A stretch of 64,000 nt of DNA from Prodigiosinella confusarubida (GTDB lineage Bacteria; Pseudomonadota; Gammaproteobacteria; Enterobacterales; Enterobacteriaceae). Positions 1 to 8,276 of this stretch are shown here, piece after piece (the stretch's first letter is position 1; every line of letters begins with the position of its first letter). The position numbers were made by a program, and so were the translations under genes. The notes below the pieces were generated by a model that did not search any database, had not been told where the DNA came from, and worked only from the letters and a program-made list of their open reading frames with translations. The stretch lies in contig NZ_CP025085.1 in NCBI RefSeq assembly GCF_002847015.1, forward strand, positions 868,001 through 932,000. Reading direction: 5' to 3'.

Positions 1-1
1 C

Positions 2-526
2 GCTTGTGCAAGTGTTAATTTTGAGATCAAACCTATCGCTAATGATATCGGTGATATTCATGAGACTGGCGATAATTATCTAGACAATGCATTGATAAAA
101 GCTGAAACCGTTTATGCTTTCTACCATAGCCCCGTGCTTTCTGATGATTCGGGTCTTGAACTCATTGATTTTAACAATATCCCGGGTGTTTATTCTGCGC
201 GATTCGCTGGTATTTCTGCTAACGATGGGGAAAACAGGAATAAACTTTGTGAATTTATGACATCGAATTCTGTTTCTTCTACCCCGGCGCGATACCGTTG
301 TTTACTTATTTATAAACCAGATGTAGCATCTTATTTCAAATTTGAAGCAATTTGGGATGGGGTGATCACAACCGATTTAAGAGGAAATTCCGGCTTTGGC
401 TATGACCCTATGTTCATCCCAAATGGTTTTAGATGCACAGCAGCAGAATTAGATAATGAAGTTAAAAATAAAGTTTCTCATAGAGCAAAAGCTTTATTTG
501 GGCTTTTCAAATTTTTGGGAGCGTAG
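2..526 (+). CDS. Ham1/RdgB-like non-canonical purine NTP pyrophosphatase (5' end outside window)
   Basis: This reading frame is already open at the left edge, so the gene starts before the window; a TTG at 92 is an internal Leu codon, not the start. The family hydrolyses dITP/XTP to monophosphates and keeps deaminated purines out of DNA. Visible family motifs are an ETG..(Y/F)..NA.(I/L)KA segment just upstream of position 92, SDDSGLEL followed by PG(V)YSARFAG, the glycine motif SGFGYDPMF, and the C-terminal SHRAKAL. These match RdgB in order and spacing. The sequence is clearly diverged from the housekeeping enterobacterial RdgB and AT-rich, so it may be a second, accessory copy; this is inference. 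The small membrane protein gene starts 3 bp after its stop, suggesting co-transcription. Confidence 0.85.
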   Translation, partial: ACASVNFEIKPIANDIGDIHETGDNYLDNALIKAETVYAFYHSPVLSDDSGLELIDFNNIPGVYSARFAGISANDGENRNKLCEFMTSNSVSSTPARYRCLLIYKPDVASYFKFEAIWDGVITTDLRGNSGFGYDPMFIPNGFRCTAAELDNEVKNKVSHRAKALFGLFKFLGA

Positions 527-529
527 ATA

Positions 530-772
530 ATGTCGTTTCTTGATGTGTTTGGTTACATAGGGACGGTAGTCGTTGCGCTATCATTTATCTGTAAGAGTAT
601 TTTACGGTTAAGGCTACTAAATATGATAGGCGCCACAATAATAACACTATATGCATTAACAATACGAGCATATCCAGTTGCCGTTCTCGATGGCCTTATA
701 GTAATAATTAATGGATATCAACTATATCTGATTTATAAAAGTAAAAAAGGTATCAGGATAAATGCCTTGTAA
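530..772 (+). CDS. Small inner-membrane protein, YgjV-like
   Basis: An 80-residue hydrophobic protein beginning 3 bp after the Ham1-like gene, with which it probably forms an operon. Three hydrophobic stretches are visible: about residues 8-24, 30-46 and 50-70, followed by a short basic tail (KSKKG). The pattern of short helices linked by small loops resembles half of the YgjV/PQ-loop-like inner-membrane family, which has no firmly established function. It is AT-rich like its upstream neighbour. It could equally be an unrelated small membrane protein; the assignment is by general resemblance only. Confidence 0.6.
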   Translation: MSFLDVFGYIGTVVVALSFICKSILRLRLLNMIGATIITLYALTIRAYPVAVLDGLIVIINGYQLYLIYKSKKGIRINAL

Positions 773-940
773 TTAAGTGCTTTTATATCTCGGTAAAATA
801 GATGGCTTTCCAAAATATGGTAAATAATCATGTAATTAAAATTAATTGCATGCCTGTTATATTTCACGTTACATGTGTGTAATCCAGCACGTAGATTCCC
901 ATGCCATATTTTCCCTGGTTTTATAAATCTGATTTTATTT

Positions 941-971
941 AACGCTTGTCGCTTATCGGCAAGCGTTTTTT
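941..971 (+). terminator. Rho-independent terminator
   Basis: Arms AACGCTTG (941-948) and CAAGCGTT (960-967) pair perfectly and extend inward by three more pairs to a 5-base loop, followed directly by a T run (966-971). It would end transcription of the two-gene unit on the + strand and lies between convergent genes. Confidence 0.85.
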
Positions 972-988
972 CGTGTCAGGGAAAGCCA

Positions 989-1966
989 TTAACCGCGTAG
1001 CAGTATTTTACCCTGGCGCCCAGGTCGTTCGCTGGCCGTCACCGCCTGAACCGCGTCGGAAAGATCGAATAGCGAGTCTACCGGCAGTATCAGATCACCG
1101 CTGGCAGCCAGATGTATCAATTCGCCGATCATCCGTTGCTTATCTTGGGCTGGCACCGTGCTGGCTACTTTACTGGCCCAAAATCCCTTAATGGTCACCT
1201 GTTTGAAAATCATGTCACCGGAACTGATTTGCATAGGTTGACCGCTCATGGCACCAAACGAAACCAGCACTCCTCCTTCACTCAGCAGATGTAACAAATC
1301 GCCACTGCTTTTACCGCCTACAGAGTCAACTGCACGTACCAGTGGTTTTCCGTCCAACAGGGCAGCAATCTGTTCTTGCCAGTCGGGATGGTCGGTCGAA
1401 ATCGTATTTCTCAATCCTAGTGCGGCCATCTCTTTGATGGTCCCATGGCGACGAACCAGATTAATGACATGAATTCCCCGTGATTTTGCCAGCATGGCTA
1501 CGGTTTTCCCAACTGTACCGTTGGCGGCGTTCTGAATCATCCATTGTCCGGGTTTGATATCAAGGTATTCCAGCAGCATCAATGCGCTTACCGGCATAGC
1601 AATCAGTTGGCAACCAACCTTGTCATTAATCTCATCCGGTAATGGTACCGCCGCTGTAGCCGTTGCCAGAAAATATTCCGCCCAGGTGCCATGTACGCCA
1701 GCGGTTACCACGCGCTGACCGATTTTCAGGTGCTGCACGTTACTACCGAGAGCATCGATTACGCCGGCGGCTTCACTACCACCGATTCCGGGTAACACCG
1801 GTTTATGGCCGTACATTCCCCTTATTGTCCAAAGATCGTGGTTATGAATGGGAGAATAGGTCATGCGAACAAGGATTTGTTCAGGACCTGGTTGGGGTTG
1901 AGGTACTTCGGTCAGAGTAAGGACTTCGGCCGGATTGCCAAATGAAGCGTGGGTGACACTGCGCAT
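989..1966 (-). CDS. Zinc-binding-type alcohol dehydrogenase-like oxidoreductase (MDR, enoyl reductase-like)
   Basis: A medium-chain dehydrogenase/reductase of 325 residues. The N-terminal GroES-like domain has the run V.MTYSPIHNHDLW and GIGGSEAAGVI, and the nucleotide-binding domain carries a NAANGTVGKTV motif near the middle, as in the mitochondrial enoyl reductase (ETR/MECR) branch that lacks zinc and uses NADPH. No cysteine zinc-lobe is present. The start at 1966 is chosen because an AAGGAA ribosome site lies 7 bases upstream; a longer frame to 2026 has a basic, non-family extension. The DJ-1-like gene lies upstream on the same strand with about 60 bp between them, so both may share a promoter. 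Substrate unknown. Confidence 0.8.
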   Translation of the reverse strand: MRSVTHASFGNPAEVLTLTEVPQPQPGPEQILVRMTYSPIHNHDLWTIRGMYGHKPVLPGIGGSEAAGVIDALGSNVQHLKIGQRVVTAGVHGTWAEYFLATATAAVPLPDEINDKVGCQLIAMPVSALMLLEYLDIKPGQWMIQNAANGTVGKTVAMLAKSRGIHVINLVRRHGTIKEMAALGLRNTISTDHPDWQEQIAALLDGKPLVRAVDSVGGKSSGDLLHLLSEGGVLVSFGAMSGQPMQISSGDMIFKQVTIKGFWASKVASTVPAQDKQRMIGELIHLAASGDLILPVDSLFDLSDAVQAVTASERPGRQGKILLRG

Positions 1967-2028
1967 TCTGGTTTCCTTATAGTATTTTCGCCGGAAAAAC
2001 CGTGCTGCCTTTGTCAGCGTGCACAAGG

Positions 2029-2706
2029 TTAAGCCATCAGTTTCAGCATTTCAGAGGCAACTGGCGCAGAGCTGGCCGGATTTTGCCCGGTGACCAGCAG
2101 CCCATCAGTGACCACATGTGGATGCCAGTCGGCGGTTTTTTCGTAAATACCACCTTGCCGTTTCAGTTCATCTTCTACCAGAAAAGGTACGACATTGGTG
2201 AGTTGTACGGCCTCTTCTTCACTATTGGTGAAACCCGTGACTTTGCGCCCTTTAACCAGTGGTGCGCCATCACTGTTTTTCACATGGCGTAATACGCCAG
2301 GGGCATGACAAACCGCGCCAACCGGTTTTCCAGCACTGGCAAATGCTTCAATTAAGGCGATGGAATGCGGATCTTGTGCCAGATCCCATAGCGGACCGTG
2401 GCCACCGGGATAAAATACAGCGTCGAAATCGGCTTCATGTACGTCCGACAAGCGTTGTGTCGAGGCCAGCATCTGTTGGGCTTCCGGGTCTTGTCTGAAA
2501 CGTTCCGTATATTCGGTTTGTGCATCGGGCGCATCACTTTTCGGATCAAGCGGTGGGTGCCCCCCTTTTGGTGAAGCTAGTGTCAGTGAAGCTCCGGCAT
2601 CTTTGAAAACATAATAGGGGGCGGCGAATTCCTCCAGCCAGAACCCGGTTTTTTTCCCAGTGTTACCCAACTGATCGTGTGATGTCAGTATCATCAAAAT
2701 CTTCAT
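2029..2706 (-). CDS. DJ-1/PfpI family protein (type 1 glutamine amidotransferase-like; glyoxalase III/Hsp31-like)
   Basis: A 225-residue class I amidotransferase-fold protein. The nucleophile elbow is visible as GAVCHAPG with Cys133 and His134, and a conserved acidic pair sits at Glu25-Glu26 (FWLEEFAAPY). FYPGGHGP near residue 100 is the usual loop before the nucleophile. Proteins with this set belong to the DJ-1/PfpI superfamily, where members act as glutathione-independent glyoxalases or protein-repair enzymes. Together with the oxidoreductase downstream it may serve carbonyl-stress detoxification; that role is inferred from family and neighbourhood only. Confidence 0.85.
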   Translation of the reverse strand: MKILMILTSHDQLGNTGKKTGFWLEEFAAPYYVFKDAGASLTLASPKGGHPPLDPKSDAPDAQTEYTERFRQDPEAQQMLASTQRLSDVHEADFDAVFYPGGHGPLWDLAQDPHSIALIEAFASAGKPVGAVCHAPGVLRHVKNSDGAPLVKGRKVTGFTNSEEEAVQLTNVVPFLVEDELKRQGGIYEKTADWHPHVVTDGLLVTGQNPASSAPVASEMLKLMA

Positions 2707-3241
2707 GATTATCAGTCCTATGGTGTAAAAACGTTAAGTGCATAAGTCCATGGGTCGGGTTATCAAAACATAGAGTGTATTTCCGTTTGTCACCCTGACT
2801 AATGAGCTTGGCGTAATAGCGTTCGATATGCAGAGAAGGATAGCAGATGCGGAGAGATAAAAGGGTCGAGGCGGAATCGGTAAGTGTCAGGATTGATGTA
2901 CTCCTGTTATATTCCTGACCATCAGGGTCAGCATTAAACTGATCGTTGCTGAGGGCGCGGCAGTGATGTGATCAACTCCGATAGCGTTTCTCACTGCTTT
3001 TTCATAAGCGCGCTTAATACGGCCTTTGATGAGCATATCTGTTGTAATTACTGAGCGAATATTTTTTTCATCTCCTTATTTTTTATAAATTTAATTTCAT
3101 TAAACTTTAATATTAATACTTTCCTGGTATCAGGTGCTTAAGAAATTGTCGATATTTCCAAAATATATGGGTTTTCCTCAATACTGATTAACCTGTCGTG
3201 TCTTTTATTTACGCCATAAGAGCGTTTATGTTTTCTCAGTC
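2707..3241. other. Intergenic region without a recognisable gene
   Basis: No frame here shows a convincing protein or start site. The stretch becomes AT-rich after about 3040. It contains only short imperfect hairpins (for example around 2915-2935, CTGACC facing GGTCAG). It separates the promoter of the DJ-1-like gene (reading left) from the operator region of the idn operon (reading right). Confidence 0.6.
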
Positions 3242-3257
3242 ACGTTATTTGTAACAT
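3242..3257 (+). promoter_or_regulatory. GntR/IdnR-type operator 1 of the idn operon
   Basis: ACGTTA-TTTG-TAACAT matches the gluconate operator of E. coli (ATGTTA-N4-TAACAT) at 11 of 12 fixed positions. It lies about 145 bp upstream of idnD. Two GntR/IdnR-family regulators are encoded in this window (6666 and 40378), either of which could bind. Confidence 0.75.
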
Positions 3258-3286
3258 GGATTTTGTAACAACAGGGTGATGACTTC

Positions 3287-3302
3287 ACGTTATGCGTAAC
3301 AT
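3287..3302 (+). promoter_or_regulatory. GntR/IdnR-type operator 2 of the idn operon
   Basis: ACGTTA-TGCG-TAACAT, again one mismatch from ATGTTA-N4-TAACAT. A third related palindrome, ACGTTA-CG-TAACAT with a 2-base spacer, follows at once (3303-3316). A TATAGT hexamer at 3321-3326 could be the -10 box, so the two rightmost sites would overlap the core promoter. Regulation is inferred from position and motif. Confidence 0.75.
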
Positions 3303-3399
3303 ACGTTACGTAACATGAATTATAGTGACGCACTTCAAATTTTTAAGGGGAATGTTCCTGTTTTATAGCGACATCTCTTAATGAGTAACGAGGTGTAGA

Positions 3400-4431
3400 A
3401 TGATCGATGAAACAAAATCCTGCGTTGTGTCAGGAAAAAATAAAGTCAGTGTTATTCAGCAGGAAATCAATTATCAGGGAATAGGGACATTGGTAAGAAT
3501 TACTCGTGGTGGGATCTGTGGTTCTGATCTGCATTATTATCATGAGGGTAAGGTCGGGACCTATCAGGTTAAACAACCGATGATACTGGGTCATGAAGTT
3601 ATCGGGGTTGTTGTTGAGAGTGATAGCGATAAGATTATTAAAAACCAGAAAGTCGCTATTAATCCAAGTAAGCCTTGTGGTCACTGTGAATATTGTAAGT
3701 CGCATGAAGAAAATCAATGTGTCAATATGCGATTTTTTGGCAGTGCTATGTATTTCCCCCATGTAGATGGTGGGTTTACGCAATATAAAATAGTAGATAC
3801 AAGTCAGTGTATTCCTTTTGATGATCAAGCCAGTGAACAGGTTATGGCATTTGCCGAGCCATTGGCTGTCGCAATTCACGCTGTTAATCAGTCTGGTGAT
3901 ATTAAAGGGAAGAAAGTTTTCATATCCGGTGTCGGCCCTATCGGCTGTCTGGTGGTTGCCGCAGCAAAAGCGATGGGGGCAAAAGAGATTGTTTGCACCG
4001 ATGTAAGTGAGCGGTCACTAACTATGGCGAGTGCCATGGGGGCGACAACCGTACTTAATGCCGTATCGGCTGATTTCTCTTCCTATCTGAAAGACAAAGG
4101 TTACTTTGATGTTTCGTTCGAGGTGTCTGGTCATCCGCAATCGATCTCGCGTTGTTTAGCGGTCACCCGGGCGAAAGGAACGATGGTTCAGGTGGGTATG
4201 GGTGGCGCGGTGCCCGATTTCCCGATCATGATGCTTATTGCCAAAGAAATAACGTTGACCGGAACATTCAGGTTTAAAGAGGAATTTAATACATCAGTGG
4301 AGTGGTTAAATAACAATACTATTAATCCATTGCCATTGTTAAGCGCTGAGTTTTGTTACGACGAATTGGAAAAGGCGCTTTTATTCGCATCAGATAAAAC
4401 AAAAGCAGCAAAAGTACAGTTAACGTTTTAA
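3400..4431 (+). CDS. idnD: L-idonate 5-dehydrogenase
   Basis: Zinc-containing MDR dehydrogenase that oxidises L-idonate to 5-keto-D-gluconate, the first step of idonate use. The 343-residue length equals E. coli IdnD and the sequences read colinearly. Catalytic zinc ligands are visible at Cys40 (GGICGSDLHYY), His65-Glu66 (LGHEV) and Glu153 (AEPLA); the structural zinc lobe has Cys93, 96, 99 and 107 (KPCGHCEYC and following); the Rossmann motif GVGPIG is at 177-182. It is the first gene of idnDOTRK-edd, with an AGGTG ribosome site before the ATG, directly behind the operators described at 3242-3316. Confidence 0.95.
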   Translation: MIDETKSCVVSGKNKVSVIQQEINYQGIGTLVRITRGGICGSDLHYYHEGKVGTYQVKQPMILGHEVIGVVVESDSDKIIKNQKVAINPSKPCGHCEYCKSHEENQCVNMRFFGSAMYFPHVDGGFTQYKIVDTSQCIPFDDQASEQVMAFAEPLAVAIHAVNQSGDIKGKKVFISGVGPIGCLVVAAAKAMGAKEIVCTDVSERSLTMASAMGATTVLNAVSADFSSYLKDKGYFDVSFEVSGHPQSISRCLAVTRAKGTMVQVGMGGAVPDFPIMMLIAKEITLTGTFRFKEEFNTSVEWLNNNTINPLPLLSAEFCYDELEKALLFASDKTKAAKVQLTF

Positions 4432-4448
4432 TTTTAATTGAGGTTGTT

Positions 4449-5213
4449 ATGAAAAATCTGTTTTCATTAGAGAATAAAAAAATACTTATTACTGGCGCAG
4501 CACAGGGCATCGGTTTTTTACTCGCCAAAGGGTTGGCTGAGTATGGCGCGGAAATTATTGTAAACGATGTGACCGCCGAGCGTTCAGAAAATGCTGTCTC
4601 GGAATTAAAAAAAATGGGTTATATGGCTTATTCGATGCCATTTGATGTGACAAATCATCATAGTGTGAATGAGTCCGTTGATTACATAGAAGACAATATC
4701 GGTGAAATTGATGTTTTGATCAATAATGCTGGTATTCAACGGCGTCACCCTTTTACTGAATTCCCTGAGAATGAGTGGAACGATGTTATTGCTGTTAATC
4801 AGACAGCCGTATTTTTTGTTTCTCAAGCCGTGGCCCGTAAAATGATGGTTCGCAGGAGCGGGAAGATTATTAATATCTGTTCAATGCAAAGTGAGCTGGG
4901 TAGAGATACGATTACACCGTATGCCGCATCAAAAGGCGCTGTGAAAATGTTAACACGCGGCATGTGTGTAGAGCTCGCTCGTTATAATATTCAGATAAAT
5001 GGTATTGCCCCTGGGTATTTTAAAACTGAAATGACGAAAGCGCTGGTTGAAAACGAAGAGTTTACTTCATGGTTGACGAAGCGTACTCCTGCCGCGCGTT
5101 GGGGTGATCCGAAAGAGCTTATTGGTTCTGCTGTCTTTTTATCATCACAAGCATCAGATTTTGTTAATGGACACTTATTATTCGTTGATGGTGGAATGTT
5201 GGTCGCCGTATAA
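4449..5213 (+). CDS. idnO: Gluconate 5-dehydrogenase (5-keto-D-gluconate 5-reductase)
   Basis: Short-chain dehydrogenase/reductase of 254 residues that reduces 5-ketogluconate to D-gluconate, the second step of the pathway. The cofactor motif TGAAQGIG is at residues 15-22, NNAG at 92-95, and the catalytic Ser145, Tyr158 (in PYAASK) and Lys162 are all present. It follows idnD after 17 bp, consistent with one transcript, and is followed by the permease gene. Length and sequence fit E. coli IdnO. Confidence 0.93.
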   Translation: MKNLFSLENKKILITGAAQGIGFLLAKGLAEYGAEIIVNDVTAERSENAVSELKKMGYMAYSMPFDVTNHHSVNESVDYIEDNIGEIDVLINNAGIQRRHPFTEFPENEWNDVIAVNQTAVFFVSQAVARKMMVRRSGKIINICSMQSELGRDTITPYAASKGAVKMLTRGMCVELARYNIQINGIAPGYFKTEMTKALVENEEFTSWLTKRTPAARWGDPKELIGSAVFLSSQASDFVNGHLLFVDGGMLVAV

Positions 5214-5288
5214 ATCTGATATTGAGACTAAATATATATTGTTTCCATTGGCGGCGGATTATCGCTGCCTTTATTCCAGGAGTATTGT

Positions 5289-6611
5289 ATGCCGTTAATA
5301 ATAATAGCGATTGGTGTCGTTCTCTTACTTATTCTTATGATTGGCTTCAAAATAAATGGATTTATCGCACTAGTGCTGGTTGCTGCGCTTGTCGGAATTG
5401 CCGAAGGAATGACACCACTTAAAACGATTGCCTCTATTCAGTCTGGTATAGGTAATACCCTTGGCGGGTTAGCACTTATTCTTGGGTTCGGTGCGATGCT
5501 TGGCCGATTGATTTCTGATACCGGGGCGGCACAACGTATTGCGTCTACCCTGATTCATCGATTTGGCAGAAATAATATTCAATGGGCCTTGTTAATTACC
5601 GGATTGATTGTTGGCTTGGCCATGTTCTATGAAGTAGGTTTTGTATTATTGCTGCCGCTGGTTTTTACTATTGTTGCCTCTGCCGGATTACCGTTGCTTT
5701 ACGTTGGGGTTCCCATGGTGGCCGCGCTTTCTGTGACCCACTGTTTTCTGCCGCCTCATCCTGGTCCGACAGCGATTGCCACCATTTTTAATGCAAACCT
5801 GGGCACAACATTGCTCTATGGCCTTATTATTGCGATTCCTACGGTTATCATCGCTGGTCCTTTATTTTCAAAGTTGCTTAAAAAATACGAAAAAGAACCC
5901 CCTAAGGGACTGTTTAATCCCCATGTATTTGCTGAAGAAGAGATGCCGGGTTTTGGCGTCAGCCTGTTATCCGCTATTATCCCGGTTATTTTAATGGCGT
6001 CTGCTGCAATTTGTGAAATGTTGTTGCCAAAAGGTAATACGGTACGATTACTTTTTGAATTTATCGGACACCCTGCCGTTGCTCTTTTTATTGCTATCGT
6101 ATTGGCTATATTTACGTTGGGTCTGCGTAATGGGCGAAATATAGAGTCGGTCATGGCGATTGCGAGTGACTCTATCGGTGCCATAGCCATGATCATGTTT
6201 ATTATTGCTGGTGGCGGCGCATTTAAACAGGTCCTGGTTGATAGTGGGGTGGGCAATTATATTGCGATGCTCATGAAAGGCTCATCTCTATCTCCATTGC
6301 TGATGTGCTGGACAGTAGCCGCCTTGCTGAGAGTTGCCCTGGGATCGGCGACGGTCGCGGCGATTACTACCGCGGGTATTGTATTACCTTTGATTGCGAT
6401 TACACATGTTGATCCCGCGTTAATGGTGTTGGCCGTGGGGGCCGGCAGTGTGATTGCGTCACATGTGAATGATCCAGGATTCTGGTTGTTTAAAGGGTAT
6501 TTCAATCTTAGTGTGGTAGAAACATTAAAGGTGTGGACGGTGATGGAAACACTGATATCCATATTGGGACTTATTGGTGTCCTCATGCTTAATAGTGTTA
6601 TCCACGTGTAG
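5289..6611 (+). CDS. idnT: GntP-family gluconate/L-idonate:H+ permease
   Basis: A 440-residue, very hydrophobic protein with about 12-14 membrane segments, typical of the gluconate:H+ symporter (GntP) family. Family signatures include LPPHPGPTA around residue 155, GGGGAFKQVLVDSGVG in the second half, and the C-terminal SHVNDPGFWLFK. The position between idnO and idnR is that of idnT in E. coli, and length matches (439). It imports L-idonate, 5-ketogluconate and/or gluconate across the inner membrane. A clear AGGAG ribosome site precedes the start. The second family member in this window (42054) is more distant from it. Confidence 0.9.
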   Translation: MPLIIIAIGVVLLLILMIGFKINGFIALVLVAALVGIAEGMTPLKTIASIQSGIGNTLGGLALILGFGAMLGRLISDTGAAQRIASTLIHRFGRNNIQWALLITGLIVGLAMFYEVGFVLLLPLVFTIVASAGLPLLYVGVPMVAALSVTHCFLPPHPGPTAIATIFNANLGTTLLYGLIIAIPTVIIAGPLFSKLLKKYEKEPPKGLFNPHVFAEEEMPGFGVSLLSAIIPVILMASAAICEMLLPKGNTVRLLFEFIGHPAVALFIAIVLAIFTLGLRNGRNIESVMAIASDSIGAIAMIMFIIAGGGAFKQVLVDSGVGNYIAMLMKGSSLSPLLMCWTVAALLRVALGSATVAAITTAGIVLPLIAITHVDPALMVLAVGAGSVIASHVNDPGFWLFKGYFNLSVVETLKVWTVMETLISILGLIGVLMLNSVIHV

Positions 6612-6622
6612 GCGTTCAATCA

Positions 6623-6647
6623 TCAGGGCAGGAAGTTCCTGCCCTGA
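6623..6647 (+). other. Perfect 12-bp inverted repeat between idnT and idnR
   Basis: Arms TCAGGGCAGGAA (6623-6634) and TTCCTGCCCTGA (6636-6647) are perfect complements around one base, which would fold as a GC-rich hairpin of 10-11 pairs in the mRNA. There is no T run behind it, so it is not a typical terminator. It starts 11 bp after the idnT stop and could stabilise the upstream mRNA end or reduce read-through into idnR. Confidence 0.7.
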
Positions 6648-6665
6648 AGTAATGGCAGAGAGAGC

Positions 6666-7664
6666 ATGAAAAACCATAGAGTAACGTTGCAGGATATAGC
6701 GAATCTAGCGAATGTGACCAAGATGACGGTGAGTCGGTATCTGAGGACACCTAACCAGGTTGCGCCTGAAACAGGGAAAAAAATTGCTCAGATTATGGAG
6801 GAGGTTAATTATATCCCCAACCGGGCACCAGAAATGTTGCTTAATACAAAGAGTTACACGATTGGTGTTTTGATCCCTTCGTTCAAAAACCAAATCTTTG
6901 CCGATATGCTCGCAGGTATTGAATCGGTTACTTCCGGGAAGCAATATCAAATATTGATTGCTAATTACAATTACAAACAGAAATCGGAAGAAGAACAAAT
7001 CATAAATTTGCTCGCTTATAATATTGATGGAATTATTTTGTCTGAAAAATCGCACACGGTGCGAGCCGTGAAATATTTACGCTCAGCTAAAATCCCTATT
7101 GTGGAAGTTATGGATATTGAAGGACCATGCCTGGATATGGAAGTTGGTTACTCTAACAGTAAAGCCGCATTCGACATGGTTTCAACGATGCTGGAAAACC
7201 GTAATAAGAAAAAGATTATTTATCTTGGTTCTCAGGATGATCTGCGTGATGAATTACGGTTTCAAGGGTATTGTGAGGCCATGAGAAAAAAAGGATTACC
7301 TACTCACCATATTAACCCTAAATCCATTTCATCCATTCAGCTTGGCACACAATTATTGGCATTGGCATTAAAGGAACATCCGGATCTTGATGGTATTTTC
7401 TGTACTAATGATGATATCGCTGTTGGTGCGTTGATTAGCTGTTTTAAAAAAGGGATCAACGTTCCTGATGATATATCGATTGCAGGATTCCACGGGCTTG
7501 AAATCGGGAAGGAGATGGTTCCCAGTCTCGCCAGTGTTATCACTCCCCGGTTTATGGTCGGTCAAAAAGCAGCAAGTATTCTGTTAAATAAAATCAACGA
7601 TACTCATTATTCGACGCATTCAATGGATTTGGGATATCAAATTTATCTCGGAGAAACACTGTAA
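6666..7664 (+). CDS. idnR: LacI/GalR-family transcriptional regulator of idonate catabolism
   Basis: A 332-residue regulator with the LacI-type helix-turn-helix at the N-terminus (TLQDIANLANVTKMTVSRYL, residues 7-26) and a periplasmic-binding-like effector domain behind it. It reads colinearly with E. coli IdnR, including YIPNRAPEMLLN after the hinge and AGFHGLEIG in the C-terminal half. IdnR in E. coli activates idnDOTR in response to 5-ketogluconate/idonate and shares operators with GntR. A paralogue of about equal length sits at 40378 (GntR). A hairpin separates this gene from idnT, which may uncouple its expression from the structural genes. Confidence 0.9.
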   Translation: MKNHRVTLQDIANLANVTKMTVSRYLRTPNQVAPETGKKIAQIMEEVNYIPNRAPEMLLNTKSYTIGVLIPSFKNQIFADMLAGIESVTSGKQYQILIANYNYKQKSEEEQIINLLAYNIDGIILSEKSHTVRAVKYLRSAKIPIVEVMDIEGPCLDMEVGYSNSKAAFDMVSTMLENRNKKKIIYLGSQDDLRDELRFQGYCEAMRKKGLPTHHINPKSISSIQLGTQLLALALKEHPDLDGIFCTNDDIAVGALISCFKKGINVPDDISIAGFHGLEIGKEMVPSLASVITPRFMVGQKAASILLNKINDTHYSTHSMDLGYQIYLGETL

Positions 7665-7728
7665 TTTTTTGTATCAAATGGGTGTGCTGACTTGTCTGTG
7701 TGAAATTATTTTTAGATAAGGTTTATAA

Positions 7729-8256
7729 ATGAAACGGGAAAAAGGCGGGAAAAGTTTTGTTCTGATGGGCGTGGCAAGTACAGGGAAGTCAACAATAGGT
7801 GCAGCATTGGCAAGAACGCTTGGCGCCAAGTTTATTGATGGAGATGATCTGCATCCTCGCCATAATATTTTAAAGATGGCGAGTGGGCATCCTTTAAACG
7901 ATGATGACCGATTACCTTGGCTTGAACGTATTCGTGATGCAGCATTCAGTATGGAAAAGAAAAATGAAACCGGCATTATTGTTTGCTCGGCGCTGAAAAA
8001 GAAGTACCGCGATATGATTCGAGATGGTAATGAGCATGTTGCCTTTATTCATTTATACGGTTCCTTTGAACTGGTATTAGCACGTATGCAGGCCCGTACC
8101 GGTCATTTCATGCCGGTTGAACTACTGAAGAGTCAGTTTGAGACGCTGGAAATGCCAGGTGATGATGAACCTGATGTTCTCCATGTGGATATCGACGGTG
8201 ATTTTGATGATGTCGTGACGCGTTGTGTTAACGCGGTCCGCTGTTACTGTCTTTAA
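7729..8256 (+). CDS. idnK: Gluconokinase (thermosensitive/IdnK type)
   Basis: A 175-residue P-loop kinase that phosphorylates gluconate to 6-phosphogluconate. The Walker A motif is GVASTGKS (residues 14-21); family blocks DGDDLHPRHNILKMASGHPLND, GIIVCSALKKKYRD and ARTGHFMP follow. Unlike E. coli, where idnK is divergent from idnDOTR, here it lies downstream of idnR in the same direction, 64 bp away, and edd follows after 20 bp. A second gluconokinase is encoded at 41348. The assignment idnK rather than gntK is by context. Confidence 0.92.
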   Translation: MKREKGGKSFVLMGVASTGKSTIGAALARTLGAKFIDGDDLHPRHNILKMASGHPLNDDDRLPWLERIRDAAFSMEKKNETGIIVCSALKKKYRDMIRDGNEHVAFIHLYGSFELVLARMQARTGHFMPVELLKSQFETLEMPGDDEPDVLHVDIDGDFDDVVTRCVNAVRCYCL

Positions 8257-8276
8257 AATATCGTGGAGGTGGGTGT

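Noticed and set aside
92-526. TTG at 92 as start of the RdgB-like gene
   Set aside because: The frame continues upstream to the window edge with residues that match the family (ETG...NA.IKA), so 92 is internal.
3275-3290. CRP-like GGTGA...TCACG in the idn leader
   Set aside because: The spacer is 5 rather than 6 bases and the site lies between stronger GntR-type operators.
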